Below are positions 18,203-27,213 of a stretch of 35,960 bases of DNA, piece after piece. The DNA comes from Christensenellaceae bacterium (GTDB lineage: Bacteria; Bacillota; Clostridia; Christensenellales; DTU072), in the NCBI GenBank assembly GCA_031259085.1, contig JAIRMA010000011.1:1-35960 (forward strand), given 5' to 3'. Each line of letters opens with the position of its first letter. The first letter of the stretch is position 1. A program made the position numbers and the translations under genes. The notes under the pieces were generated by a model. That model searched no databases. It had not been told where the DNA came from and was given only the letters and a program-made list of their open reading frames with translations.

Positions 18203-19507
18203 TCATCTGTTTAACTCTCTAAAATTACTTATAACCACTGGGAATAGCCCTTCATCTTTTAGAATTGTAAAAAACTCTTTTTCAATAGCTGTTGAAACAA
18301 TGCGTCTGGTGAAGGAGACTACTACATTATCAGAATAAGATATCACGCCTACATTAATGGGGTTTTTAATTGATACGTTTGAATTAAAACAAAATCTATT
18401 AATAAACGGTTTAGCTCCACTAGGCATTTTGACTTGCCCTAAATTTGATATTATCATACTCTGTTTTGTGTTGAGACTTAGCATTTTACCTAATCTCATC
18501 ACAAACTTTTTTATAAACAATGGCATATATTTCGTAATCCATTTTGACGTCATAAATGAACTGAGACTTAATTTTTCAATCAAAACTTCTTTCTTAGTTT
18601 TTTCATTTAGTTGTTCCTTTATTGTTTTACAATATGCACTTAAATTATCAGGAAGATTTGGATCTATAACACACCTAGCTAGTGAGGTAAAGTTTTTAAG
18701 CGTTATACTATCAAAAAACCGTCTTAAATCAACTGGAATCATAGCGGTCAATGGATATTTTGATGGAGACTTTTTCTTGTAGGATTTAGCAATAGCAAGC
18801 ATTGCTACTGCTGCAATAAACATAGTAATTGTAACATCATACTTTCTGGCGATTTCTTTTAAATCGCTTAACTTTAAAAAGCCTTCTATTAGCCCATAAC
18901 CTAATCGTCTAAAGGTCTTATCGTGAATCTGATAAGCATTAGTACCGACCATTTCCCCAATAATTCCACCAAATAAATTATACTCTTTTGTGTGTGTCAG
19001 AAAACTATCCTCTGTTTCTTCAGGTAATGACTCTTGTCCCTTTTCCTTAATTGACGCGTCATTCTTAATTTGATGCCCCTCAACATTTAAATATTCATAA
19101 ATTAATGTCTTCATAAATTCCAACGCACCAGTCCCATCACAGAGCGCATGGAAAAAATCAATGGATATACGTTTTTTGTAATATGTAGTTCGAAATAAGT
19201 AATAATTATTTCTTGCAAAATTTATTTTTTGAAATAAAACACCGTCATCTTGTTTTACGACAGGCGAGTATGGATTGTGGTCAAAATAATGCCTAAAAAG
19301 TCCACTTCTTAGTTGTACACTAAATGATGGGAATCGTGGTAATATGTTAGTTAACGCTCTAAATAAAAACTCTTCGTCTACATAATCATTAAGTTCACAT
19401 GTCAGGCGAAAAAGACTCTGAGTAGTCATCGTTGCATTAATCGGATAAATAACTGCCGAATTATCTAATTTATACCATATATCTGAAATCTCTTGTTTTT
19501 GTGACAT
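18203..19507 (-). CDS. Condensation-type acyltransferase (alcohol acetyltransferase-like)
   Basis: A 434-residue protein of the CoA-dependent acyltransferase / condensation-domain superfamily. The catalytic motif HxxxDG is present as HALCDG at residues 120-125 (H120, D124, G125). The C-terminal half carries the strand and helix pattern seen in alcohol acetyltransferase-like and PapA-like proteins. There is no carrier-protein or adenylation domain here and no nearby biosynthetic cluster, so it is a free-standing enzyme that probably acylates a small or lipid alcohol; donor and acceptor are unknown. It is transcribed alone, its start weakly preceded by AGAAG. Confidence 0.75.
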   Translation of the reverse strand: MSQKQEISDIWYKLDNSAVIYPINATMTTQSLFRLTCELNDYVDEEFLFRALTNILPRFPSFSVQLRSGLFRHYFDHNPYSPVVKQDDGVLFQKINFARNNYYLFRTTYYKKRISIDFFHALCDGTGALEFMKTLIYEYLNVEGHQIKNDASIKEKGQESLPEETEDSFLTHTKEYNLFGGIIGEMVGTNAYQIHDKTFRRLGYGLIEGFLKLSDLKEIARKYDVTITMFIAAVAMLAIAKSYKKKSPSKYPLTAMIPVDLRRFFDSITLKNFTSLARCVIDPNLPDNLSAYCKTIKEQLNEKTKKEVLIEKLSLSSFMTSKWITKYMPLFIKKFVMRLGKMLSLNTKQSMIISNLGQVKMPSGAKPFINRFCFNSNVSIKNPINVGVISYSDNVVVSFTRRIVSTAIEKEFFTILKDEGLFPVVISNFRELNR

Positions 19508-19872
19508 TATCTTCTGCTCATCATTTATGTGTATCTTTTATTAAATTCTTCCATCTTCATAATTGCAAGTTCGATTTAAATTGATTAAAAACCGAATAAG
19601 ACCACTACAAAACATGCTTAAATTTTGATTGGATTAAAATAATTAGAATATGAGATACTGATAAAATTCAAAATTTGTATGAGATATAAATAATCCTGAC
19701 TTTTATATTGAATTATGCACTTGTCATGTAACAGGCACAGAAATCTCATAAATAACTCTCATCTAGAATTCAAAGCGCTGGTTGAATGTGATAGAATTAT
19801 AATATAAAACTCAATTCTATTAAATATTGCTTATTCAATTTGAATTTATTCATTTATATTTTAATATATAAG
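19508..19872. other. Divergent intergenic region without a gene
   Basis: It separates the - strand acyltransferase from the + strand yabP-like gene and must hold promoters for both. TTGAAT near 19783 followed after 17 bp by TAAAAC is one weak + strand candidate; on the - strand I find no convincing pair. Confidence 0.35.
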
Positions 19873-19903
19873 TCATATTTAGTCAATTTAAAAATATACT
19901 AAT
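19873..19903 (+). promoter_or_regulatory. Possible SigE-like sporulation promoter of the yabP-like gene
   Basis: TCATATT at 19873-19879 and TATACTAAT at 19895-19903, about 15 bp apart, partly match the -35 (KCATATT) and -10 (CATACA-T) boxes of mother-cell SigE promoters. yabP is SigE-controlled in Bacillus. The -10 match is incomplete. Confidence 0.35.
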
Positions 19904-19919
19904 TAAAGAGGAATTAAAC

Positions 19920-20189
19920 ATGAATGACCAAAATTTGGCTAATGAGCATACATTATCCTATGAAAAGAATACAATTACGATCACAGCTGTCGTTGATACA
20001 AATAATTTTGAAGAAAATTCAATCTGTCTAACCTTATCAACAGGCAAATTGTATATAAAGGGTAATAATTTTTCAATCTTAGAAATAAATTTAGGGAAAG
20101 GAATTGTGCGGATATCAGGCAAATTAACTTCTTTAGATTATAAAAACACCAGCACTAAAATTGGACTAATAAAGAGATTATTAAAATAA
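19920..20189 (+). CDS. YabP-like sporulation protein
   Basis: An 89-residue protein with the YabP/YqfC pattern: a short polar start, HTLSYEKNTITITAV, a central TGKLYIKGNNFSILEINLGKG strand run shortened here to its key features, then VRISGKLTSLDY and a basic end. YabP and YqfC belong to the SigE mother-cell regulon of spore-formers and are needed for normal spore coat or cortex assembly. AAAGAGGA precedes the ATG by 7 bases. In Bacillus and most clostridia yabP sits with hslR, yabQ and divIC; here it is alone, so it could be a displaced yabP or an extra YabP-family copy. It implies an endospore-forming ancestry. Confidence 0.75.
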   Translation: MNDQNLANEHTLSYEKNTITITAVVDTNNFEENSICLTLSTGKLYIKGNNFSILEINLGKGIVRISGKLTSLDYKNTSTKIGLIKRLLK

Positions 20190-20799
20190 CTATACGTATA
20201 CACAAAATTTGAATAATTCAAACTTAAAGCGCAGTTATAACAAAGCAACCATGAATTTGTAAATCACTTTAAAGAAAAATATGCAAAATGTAGAAAAAGA
20301 GATCTGCTAATAAAGACTCCTATTTAAAAACGGTAAAAATTGCATTATGATACTAACACATGCAAGGTAGTAATAATGAGTATACTTATAGAATTACTGA
20401 CGTTTCAATACCTGATAAATCGGAATTTAAGGAGAAAATTATCAAAAACTTAGAAAATGCATATAAAAAAAACCATATCTTAAAAGAAGCACACGCCCAA
20501 AACTGATCAAATTGAACCTGTCTTAAAAATTAACAGAGAAAAATAAAAAATATGCCAGTTGTTTTGGAATTAAAAAATAATATTGAATGCTGAACATTTT
20601 ATCTAAAACCGTGATGTATTTATGTTTTAATAAAGTGTAGTAATTAACGATCAAGTAGCGTTAATATTTCTATGTTTCAAATTTAATGATTTAGGAGAAA
20701 TTCCTTTTATAAAAGTAAAAATGCATAAATCTATGTTAGTTGTTTATACTAAGACTACCACCAAACGGTGAATTTAATAAAAGGAGACTTGAATCAAAT
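20190..20799 (+). other. Gene-poor stretch with a 48-codon ORF of uncertain status
   Basis: Over 600 bases of very AT-rich DNA. One small frame stands out: ATG 20360 to TGA 20506, 48 residues, containing YRITDVSIPDKSEFKEKI and then a lysine-rich helix. Its composition is protein-like, but there is no ribosome binding site, so it may be a fragment of a lost gene. CACC-aaac-GGTG (about 20759-20770) can form a small hairpin ahead of the next gene. Confidence 0.35.
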
Positions 20800-20922
20800 A
20801 TGGCAACAAAACAATGTAAGAGTTCTGCTAATTCTAATTCCTCTAGTAAAGTTAATAACAAGAGTGATAACAAAGAATCAAACAAAACTGACGCTTGTTC
20901 CAAAGAGAAAAACTGTAAGTAA
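20800..20922 (+). CDS. Small Ser/Asn/Lys-rich hydrophilic protein
   Basis: A 40-residue product starting MATKQCKSSANSN, made almost wholly of S, N, K and D/E, with three cysteines (positions 6, 33 and 39). AAGGAG at 20781-20786 lies 13 bases upstream, a long but possible spacing; the frame also continues 20 codons upstream without a site. It is followed by a perfect inverted repeat, as expected of a real gene end. No family is recognised. Its composition and its position near a yabP-like gene make a spore-associated small protein conceivable, but this is only a guess. Confidence 0.4.
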   Translation: MATKQCKSSANSNSSSKVNNKSDNKESNKTDACSKEKNCK

Positions 20923-20934
20923 TTATTAATTCTC

Positions 20935-20961
20935 TAGTTTTATAATCAAAGTATAAAACTA
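20935..20961 (+). terminator. Perfect 10-bp inverted repeat after the small gene
   Basis: TAGTTTTATA (20935-20944) and TATAAAACTA (20952-20961) pair completely around a 7-base loop. The stem is AT-rich and the T-tract is poor, so it is a terminator or a processing hairpin. Confidence 0.5.
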
Positions 20962-21007
20962 ATACTCAAACATTTATTTGCATGAATAATTTGTTTGATA
21001 TCAGCCT

Positions 21008-21041
21008 TAGTGAGATGTAGCATTCTTGATACATCTCACTA
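21008..21041. terminator. Perfect 12-bp inverted repeat, hairpin of unknown role
   Basis: TAGTGAGATGTA (21008-21019) and TACATCTCACTA (21030-21041) pair completely around a 10-base loop. It lacks a T-tract on either strand. It could be a terminator-like hairpin between the small gene and the HTH gene, or a protein-binding palindrome. Confidence 0.45.
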
Positions 21042-21138
21042 GTACATCGTAAAAATAACTTATAATCAAAATTATTATATTTGCACTATACGGCTAAATG
21101 ATGTAAAATATTTAGATATCATTAGAGAGTAGATTATT

Positions 21139-21507
21139 ATGTTAGGAATTTCTATATATTCAATTAATGAAAAGGAAGCAGCAGTAAAGTCCGCTATTTC
21201 TGGAGAGCTCACTAAGCATGAAATATGTATCAAATATGGTTGTGCTAGGTGCACACTAAACCGCTGGCTTAAATCATATGATGGTACTTTAGAGAGCATA
21301 TCCCCAAAACCAAAAAGACAAGAGGTGAGGCCTACACCACACTCCCCAGAAGAAAGAGTAATAATTATTGAAGCGTTATTAGAACACCCTAATTATACTT
21401 ACGCACAATTGTGGAATAAAATACGAACCGAGAAAAATTATTCTAGAAAGTATCTTTCTATGATAAATTTTATTAAGAAAGACAATCTCAGGGATTTATT
21501 ATTATAA
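21139..21507 (+). CDS. Transposase-like helix-turn-helix protein, probably a fragment
   Basis: A 122-residue protein that looks like the N-terminal DNA-binding part of an IS3/IS481-type transposase: an HTH about residues 14-45 (EAAVKSAISGELTKHEICIK, then YGCARCTLNRWLKSYDG), a basic linker, and a second helical segment about 70-105 typical of the region before the integrase core. No DDE catalytic domain follows in any frame, and no flanking inverted repeats or target duplication are visible. It may be an insertion-sequence remnant or a domesticated DNA-binding protein. The ribosome binding site is weak. Confidence 0.55.
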   Translation: MLGISIYSINEKEAAVKSAISGELTKHEICIKYGCARCTLNRWLKSYDGTLESISPKPKRQEVRPTPHSPEERVIIIEALLEHPNYTYAQLWNKIRTEKNYSRKYLSMINFIKKDNLRDLLL

Positions 21508-21601
21508 ATGCTACCGTTAATACTTCTGTATTATGTAATCTACCTTTTGTCCCCCTTAATTTGTTTACTCGTATAATAACTAATATCTTTTTTTAAATAA
21601 T

Positions 21602-21630
21602 TTGACAATTTTACATTAAAATAATAAAAT
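21602..21630 (+). promoter_or_regulatory. Strong SigA promoter directly abutting uvrC
   Basis: TTGACA at 21602-21607, exactly 17 bp, then TAAAAT at 21625-21630. Only six bases separate the -10 box from the uvrC ATG at 21637, so the expected transcription start falls on or next to the A of the start codon. Confidence 0.7.
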
Positions 21631-21636
21631 CTATAT

Positions 21637-23469
21637 ATGAGAGATTTTAGCGAAAAATTAAACTCGCTCCCAAAAAGTTTTGGCGTATATTTGATGCTTG
21701 ATGAATCAAGACAAATTATATATGTAGGCAAAGCTAAGAATCTCAGAAACAGAATCAAACAATACTTTAACGCATCTACTTCTAAAACACAAAAAACTCT
21801 GCAACTTGTCGACAAAATTGATGACTTTCGTTACATTTTGACTTCTAGTGAATTAGAAGCCTTGATTTTAGAAAACAACTTAATCAAAGAACATCAACCT
21901 AAATACAACATCCTCTTAAAAGACGATAAAACATATCCATATATTAAAATAGACCTTAAAAGTGATTTTCCTGCTTTGGAAATCACACGGCACCTCAAAA
22001 AAGATGGTTGTAAATATTTTGGACCATACATGGTCGGGATATCCGCTACTGCTGTGCTTGAGCTTTTACAAAGTGCATTTTCTGTTCGCAACTGTAAAGG
22101 AAACTTTAGGACCTTAAAAAATAGGCGTGAATGCTTAAATTATCATATTGATAGATGCCCAGCCCCATGTGTTGGAAAAATTACAGCTGATGATTATAAA
22201 ACACGCATTAAAAAGGTCATTAGTTTTCTTAATGGTGACGATAGAGAATTGAAAGAAGTGCTTGAGCTCAAAATGAAGAATGCATCTGATAATCTTGATT
22301 TTGAATTGGCATTAACCTATCGGGATTCCCTTGAGACATTAAACAAGATCTCTAGAAAGCAAATGATTAATTTCCCAAACAATCTTAACATTGATACTTT
22401 CGCATTTGCAACTAACGGACTAGTCGGTGTAATTAATTACTTGGTTTTAAGAGGTGGAAAGGTTTTAGGATCAGAAAACTATCTAGTAAACGAAGCAGGT
22501 AATCTACAAGATATACTGTCTAACTATATAGTACAGTTTTATGAAATAAATCCAATAATTGCAAGTGAAATAGTTCTCCCTGAGCAATTGGCATTTGCTA
22601 AGGAGCTAAAATCATATCTAGAGTCAAAAAAAGGATCCAAAGTTGATATCATCGCGCCAAAGGCTGGGCTTAAGTTTGCTTTAATGAAAATGGCCTCAGA
22701 CAATGCAACTGAGCATTTGCAAAACTCACTTGCCAAAATTGTATCAAAGGATACGTTGACACGGGTTGCAAGTGAAAAACTGGCAGAAGCTTTAGATATA
22801 AAAACTCCTTTGAGGCGTCTTGAATGTTATGATATATCTAATATTAGTGGAACTGATAAAGTAGCATCAATGGTGGTATTTATCAATGGATCACCTTACA
22901 ATAAGATGTATCGTAGATTTAAGATTAAAACTGTTGTAGGCATTGATGATTTTGCTTGCATGAAGGAAGTAATTAAACGTCGCACGGCACAATTAAACTC
23001 TGAAGATAATAGTTTTTCTGACATTCCTGACTTGATTGTTATAGATGGTGGAAAGGGACAGTTATCATCAGCTTATGATATAATAAAAGATCTTAATATT
23101 AATATTATTGGACTTGCAAAGCGTGAAGAGGAGGTCTTCGTCCCTAATCGATCTGATCCAATAATATTAACTAAAAATTCCCCAGAGCTTTCTCTTTTAC
23201 AACGGATCAGAGATGAGGCACATAGATTTGCAATAACATATCACAGAACACTTAGACTTGATCGACAAACAAAATCAAATTTGTTAAACATTGAAGGAAT
23301 AGGAAAGACAAAAGCTCGTGCTCTGTTAACACACTTCAAGCGGCTTGAGAATATAATCAATGCAACGCCTGAGGATATTCAAAAAGTTGATGGTTTTGGT
23401 AAAAATATTGCTAAGGTGGTATATGAATATTTTGAGGATGAACGTCAAGAGCTAAGAGGTTTAAAATGA
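21637..23469 (+). CDS. uvrC: Excinuclease ABC subunit C
   Basis: The dual-incision nuclease of nucleotide-excision repair, acting with UvrA and UvrB. The 610-residue protein has the complete layout: GIY-YIG nuclease at the N-terminus (GVYLMLDESRQIIYVGKAKN), a cysteine cluster (NCKG, ECLNYHIDRCPAPC) that binds an iron-sulfur cluster in UvrC proteins, a UvrB-interacting helix (about residues 200-235), the RNase H-like second nuclease (ECYDISNISG, then VIDGGKGQ) and tandem helix-hairpin-helix at the C-terminus. The start matches the family's normal N-terminus although no ribosome binding site precedes it. The stop overlaps the next gene as ATGA. Confidence 0.96.
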   Translation: MRDFSEKLNSLPKSFGVYLMLDESRQIIYVGKAKNLRNRIKQYFNASTSKTQKTLQLVDKIDDFRYILTSSELEALILENNLIKEHQPKYNILLKDDKTYPYIKIDLKSDFPALEITRHLKKDGCKYFGPYMVGISATAVLELLQSAFSVRNCKGNFRTLKNRRECLNYHIDRCPAPCVGKITADDYKTRIKKVISFLNGDDRELKEVLELKMKNASDNLDFELALTYRDSLETLNKISRKQMINFPNNLNIDTFAFATNGLVGVINYLVLRGGKVLGSENYLVNEAGNLQDILSNYIVQFYEINPIIASEIVLPEQLAFAKELKSYLESKKGSKVDIIAPKAGLKFALMKMASDNATEHLQNSLAKIVSKDTLTRVASEKLAEALDIKTPLRRLECYDISNISGTDKVASMVVFINGSPYNKMYRRFKIKTVVGIDDFACMKEVIKRRTAQLNSEDNSFSDIPDLIVIDGGKGQLSSAYDIIKDLNINIIGLAKREEEVFVPNRSDPIILTKNSPELSLLQRIRDEAHRFAITYHRTLRLDRQTKSNLLNIEGIGKTKARALLTHFKRLENIINATPEDIQKVDGFGKNIAKVVYEYFEDERQELRGLK

Positions 23470-24278
23470 AATATAAAATGATAGTTTCCGATTTGGATGA
23501 TACTATATTAGCTTCGGATCTAACTTATGATAAACAATTAAAAGACACAATCGCAAAATACAAATTGGCAGGAGGCACATTCGTTATAGCTACTGGGCGT
23601 ATGACATCGTCTGTGTTACCATACTGCAATAGATTTAATTTAAAAGGACATCTAATCAGTTATCAAGGTGCTCGAATCTCAGATATTGCAAAAAACAATA
23701 TTCTATTAGAAAAACATATAGATCATGAAGTTTTATATCATCTGCTAAAACAATTAGATGATGAAAAAATCTATCATCAGTTCTATTTGGATGAAAAAAT
23801 CTACGTTAAAAAGATAACTGATTATAGTCGTATGTACGCAAAATTTATAAGTGCTCCTTTTGTGGAATTACAATATCCTCTTTTCGATTTTGTTTTAAAT
23901 AATAGAGTGAATATTTTAAAGGCAATAATTATTGCAGATCCACAAGAAGTTAGTGCACATGTAATTCGCCTTAACAAGAAATACGGCGATCAACTCATAA
24001 TAAACACATCAAAACCATGGATTGTTGAATTAATATCAAAGAGTGCAGGTAAGGGATCTGCGGTGCACTTTCTTGCAAAACATTATAATCTATCCCCACA
24101 TGAGATCATATGTATTGGTGATAGCTCTAACGATGTTTCCATGATAGAATATGCTGGGATTGGCGTAGCAGTAGCTAACGCATCCCTTGAAGCTTATCGT
24201 GCTGCAAATATTATCTGTCCCTCCTGCAAAGCCAATGGTGTTAGAAGCATTATCGAAAAATACGGATTTTTAGATTGA
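23466..24278 (+). CDS. HAD-superfamily Cof-type hydrolase
   Basis: A 270-residue sugar-phosphate or nucleotide-phosphate phosphatase of HAD subfamily IIB. Motif I is SDLDDTIL (nucleophile and acid aspartates), motif II lies in IATGRM, the motif III lysine is in KGSAVHFLAKHY, and motif IV is IGDSSNDVSMI. A cap domain occupies about residues 85-190. It starts inside the uvrC stop codon (ATGA overlap), so it is translationally coupled. The true substrate cannot be inferred; members are often promiscuous, for example on flavin or pyridoxal phosphates. Confidence 0.85.
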   Translation: MKYKMIVSDLDDTILASDLTYDKQLKDTIAKYKLAGGTFVIATGRMTSSVLPYCNRFNLKGHLISYQGARISDIAKNNILLEKHIDHEVLYHLLKQLDDEKIYHQFYLDEKIYVKKITDYSRMYAKFISAPFVELQYPLFDFVLNNRVNILKAIIIADPQEVSAHVIRLNKKYGDQLIINTSKPWIVELISKSAGKGSAVHFLAKHYNLSPHEIICIGDSSNDVSMIEYAGIGVAVANASLEAYRAANIICPSCKANGVRSIIEKYGFLD

Positions 24279-24323
24279 TATGCTTTTAATGTCCAAATTT
24301 AACTATTATCAAAAGGAGTTCTT

Positions 24324-25250
24324 ATGTCAATCCCGTCTAATAATATTCAATCTTGTGACGTATCAATCACAGAATTTGCAAGTAAATTCGATTGCAAGTT
24401 GTTAAACAAGCCCTCAAGTGAGTTTTTGAAACTTGAGTCTGTTACAACAAACCGCCCAAGCTTCATTCTGGCTGGATGGCTCGACCACTTTTCTAGAGAT
24501 CGTATTCAGGTTTTTGGTCGGACAGAAATCACATATATCGCAACTCTAGACCAAGATACTGCACTAAGTCGACTTAATTGGTTATGCTCAAAAAAAATAC
24601 CATGTATAATTGTTACAAGAGGCATAAAAGTGCCAAATATTATTTTACAATGCGCAAAACAATACGATATTGCAGTTTTCTCATCTAAAAAAAATACACC
24701 GCACTTAATTCATGATCTCTTTGTGTATTTGAATGACTTATTAGCTCCTACTGATTCACTCCATGGAATTTTAATTGAGGTGTTTGGGATTGGGGTCTTA
24801 ATAAAAGGCAGAAGCGGGATTGGCAAAAGCGAGACAGCATTAGAACTTGTCCATCGTGGTAACAGATTAGTGTCAGATGACGTGGTTGATATTAAAAATG
24901 TAAATGGCGTCCTGTATGGATCATCCCCTAAAATCACAGCAGATATGATGGAGGTACGCGGTCTTGGGATCATAAACATTCGTGCTGTTTATGGGATCGG
25001 GTCAATACTAAAACGCAAACGTATACAGGTTATAATAGAGATCGAGGATTGGGACTCAATCAAGGATTACGCTAGGACTAGTAGTAAATGTTATTCTGAA
25101 AACTTATTAGGCGAGGAAATACCTAAATATATAATCCCAATTATTCCTGGACGCAATATTGCAATTTTAATTGAAGCAGCTGTCAGTGACTTTAGACTAA
25201 GAGAAGAAGAATATAATCCTGTAGACGAGATCGAAAGTAGAATGACATAG
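24324..25250 (+). CDS. hprK: HPr kinase/phosphorylase
   Basis: Phosphorylates Ser46 of HPr in response to glycolytic intermediates and dephosphorylates it with phosphate, the master switch of carbon catabolite control in low-GC Gram-positives. The 308-residue length is standard. The Walker A is GRSGIGKS (residues 162-169), followed by RLVSDDVVDI and the HprK signature MEVRGLGIINIRAVYG. The N-terminal domain (about residues 1-130) is less conserved, as usual. A clean AAGGAG lies before the ATG. hprK commonly neighbours uvrC in Clostridia. No HPr gene is in the window. Confidence 0.95.
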   Translation: MSIPSNNIQSCDVSITEFASKFDCKLLNKPSSEFLKLESVTTNRPSFILAGWLDHFSRDRIQVFGRTEITYIATLDQDTALSRLNWLCSKKIPCIIVTRGIKVPNIILQCAKQYDIAVFSSKKNTPHLIHDLFVYLNDLLAPTDSLHGILIEVFGIGVLIKGRSGIGKSETALELVHRGNRLVSDDVVDIKNVNGVLYGSSPKITADMMEVRGLGIINIRAVYGIGSILKRKRIQVIIEIEDWDSIKDYARTSSKCYSENLLGEEIPKYIIPIIPGRNIAILIEAAVSDFRLREEEYNPVDEIESRMT

Positions 25251-25358
25251 ATTTAAATCTGTTTTAAGGATATTCCCTGTCTAAGGCTTTTATACTTAAA
25301 TAGAAATGATGACTGAAATCAGATCAGATCCGCCTTTAGATAATTATTTCTTATTAAT
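25251..25358. other. Convergent gap between hprK and mnmG
   Basis: A 108-bp gap that must terminate both transcripts. CTAAGGC near 25280 and GCCTTTAG near 25335 are imperfectly complementary, but too far apart to make a good terminator. Confidence 0.3.
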
Positions 25359-27212
25359 TCAGGTTCGTCTTTTAAGAAAAACTATGAGTACATTTATATC
25401 AGCAGGAGTTACTCCACTTATTCTTGCAGCCTGAGCTAAAGTTAATGGTCTTACTTTGTCTAACTTTTGCCTAGCTTCTATTCTTAAACCATGAAATCCT
25501 AAATAATCGATGTCTTGAGGAATCCTATAGTCCTCCATTTTTTCCATTGCCTTTATTTCTCTAGATTGCCTTAGTAAATAACCCTCATATTTAACTTCAA
25601 CTTCATAATAATGCAGGACATCACTGCTAAATTTTTCAAGATCCTTAAAATATTTAATTAGTATGTTAAAATTAATGCTAGGGCGCTTAAGCAATTCTTT
25701 TATAGAAATATGCGATTTAGGGGTGCCCTCTGATGTTTCCTCAAATAATTGAATTATCTTGTCAGGACTAATTTTATTGCTACATTTTTTTTCAAGCTCA
25801 GTTAATTGGGATTTTTTCTCTAGATATTTTTGATATCTCACTATATCAGTAGACCCAGCAATTCTTGCTCGTTCTGACAACCTAAAATAGACATTATCCT
25901 GCCTCAATTTCAGTCTATATTCAGCCCTAGATGTCATCATTCTATAAGGCTCGTTTGTGCCATTTGTAACTAAGTCATCTATTAAAACACCAATATATGC
26001 TTCATCACGCCTTAAGACAAATCTTGGGGTATTGTCAATATAAGAATTTGCATTAATCCCGGCAACTATACCTTGTGCTGCCGCCTCCTCGTATCCACTG
26101 CTCCCATTAATTTGTCCACAAGTAAACAATCCGTTTATTGATTTGACTTCTAATGAGGATGTCAGGGCTAATGGATCAATACAATCATATTCTATAGCAT
26201 AGCCATATCTCGTTATCTTTGCATTTTCAAGGCCTGGTATTGTTTTGATTATCTCTTCTTGAATGTCAAACGGTAGAGAAGTTGATAACCCCTGTACATA
26301 CATTTCATTAGTCTCAGCCCCCTCAGGCTCAATAAACAATTGATGCCGTGTTTTGTCTTTGAAGCGCACAACCTTATCCTCAATTGACGGGCAGTATCTA
26401 GGACCTGTTCCCTCAATAGCACCATTATACAATGGAGCTTTGTCAAGATTTGCTAAAATTATCTTGTGAGTCTCTTCATTGGTATATGTTAAATAACACT
26501 TCATATCATTCCGAACAGGATTTTCGGTCAAAATGCTAAAATTAGGTAGATTTTCGTCCCCTACCTGTTCTACCATTTTAGAAAAATCAACACTGCGACC
26601 CATCACACGCGGTGGTGTGCCAGTTTTAAATCTACGCATAGGAAGGCCTAAGGCTTTTAGATTAGAACCTAAATTTTCACTCCGCATAAATCCATTAGGC
26701 CCAGATAATTTTGAATAATCACCAGTTATGATCTTTGCATTGAGATAAACCCCTGTAGCAATGATCACAGCTTTTGAGTAATATCTATCATTCAATGCGG
26801 TTATAACACCACAAACCTTCCCATCTTCAATTATTATGTCAGTCACATCAGCTTGCAGTATTGTGAGGTTTTCTGTGTTTTCTAAACGTCTTTTTATTGC
26901 TCTATGATACAAGTTCTTATCAACCTGGGCCCTTAAACTATGAACCGCCGGACCATTACTCAAATTCAACATTCTAATTTGAATAGTTGCAATATCTGCA
27001 ATCTCGCCCATTAAACCACCTAATGCATCAATTTCTTTGACTAAGTGCCCTTTAGCTGTGCCTCCGACATTCGGATTACATGCCATAAATCCTATCGCAT
27101 CTAGTGATAAAGATGTTAGTAATGTTTTTTTTCCAAGTTTTGATAACACATGGGCCGCTTCAATCCCTGCATGCCCTGCGCCTATTACTATTGAATCGTA
27201 TTTTTTATTCAA
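25359..27212 (-). CDS. mnmG: tRNA uridine-5-carboxymethylaminomethyl modification enzyme MnmG
   Basis: With MnmE it installs the carboxymethylaminomethyl group on the wobble uridine of several tRNAs, using FAD, NADH and methylene-tetrahydrofolate. The 617-residue length is normal. The FAD-binding GAGHAG motif is at residues 7-12, the family signature FMACNPNVGGTAKGHL follows, and the C-terminus holds the helical MnmE/tRNA-binding domain (FHGLRIEARQKL onward). It starts one base after the mnmE stop, the usual coupled pair. Confidence 0.96.
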   Translation of the reverse strand: MNKKYDSIVIGAGHAGIEAAHVLSKLGKKTLLTSLSLDAIGFMACNPNVGGTAKGHLVKEIDALGGLMGEIADIATIQIRMLNLSNGPAVHSLRAQVDKNLYHRAIKRRLENTENLTILQADVTDIIIEDGKVCGVITALNDRYYSKAVIIATGVYLNAKIITGDYSKLSGPNGFMRSENLGSNLKALGLPMRRFKTGTPPRVMGRSVDFSKMVEQVGDENLPNFSILTENPVRNDMKCYLTYTNEETHKIILANLDKAPLYNGAIEGTGPRYCPSIEDKVVRFKDKTRHQLFIEPEGAETNEMYVQGLSTSLPFDIQEEIIKTIPGLENAKITRYGYAIEYDCIDPLALTSSLEVKSINGLFTCGQINGSSGYEEAAAQGIVAGINANSYIDNTPRFVLRRDEAYIGVLIDDLVTNGTNEPYRMMTSRAEYRLKLRQDNVYFRLSERARIAGSTDIVRYQKYLEKKSQLTELEKKCSNKISPDKIIQLFEETSEGTPKSHISIKELLKRPSINFNILIKYFKDLEKFSSDVLHYYEVEVKYEGYLLRQSREIKAMEKMEDYRIPQDIDYLGFHGLRIEARQKLDKVRPLTLAQAARISGVTPADINVLIVFLKRRT

Positions 27213-27213
27213 A

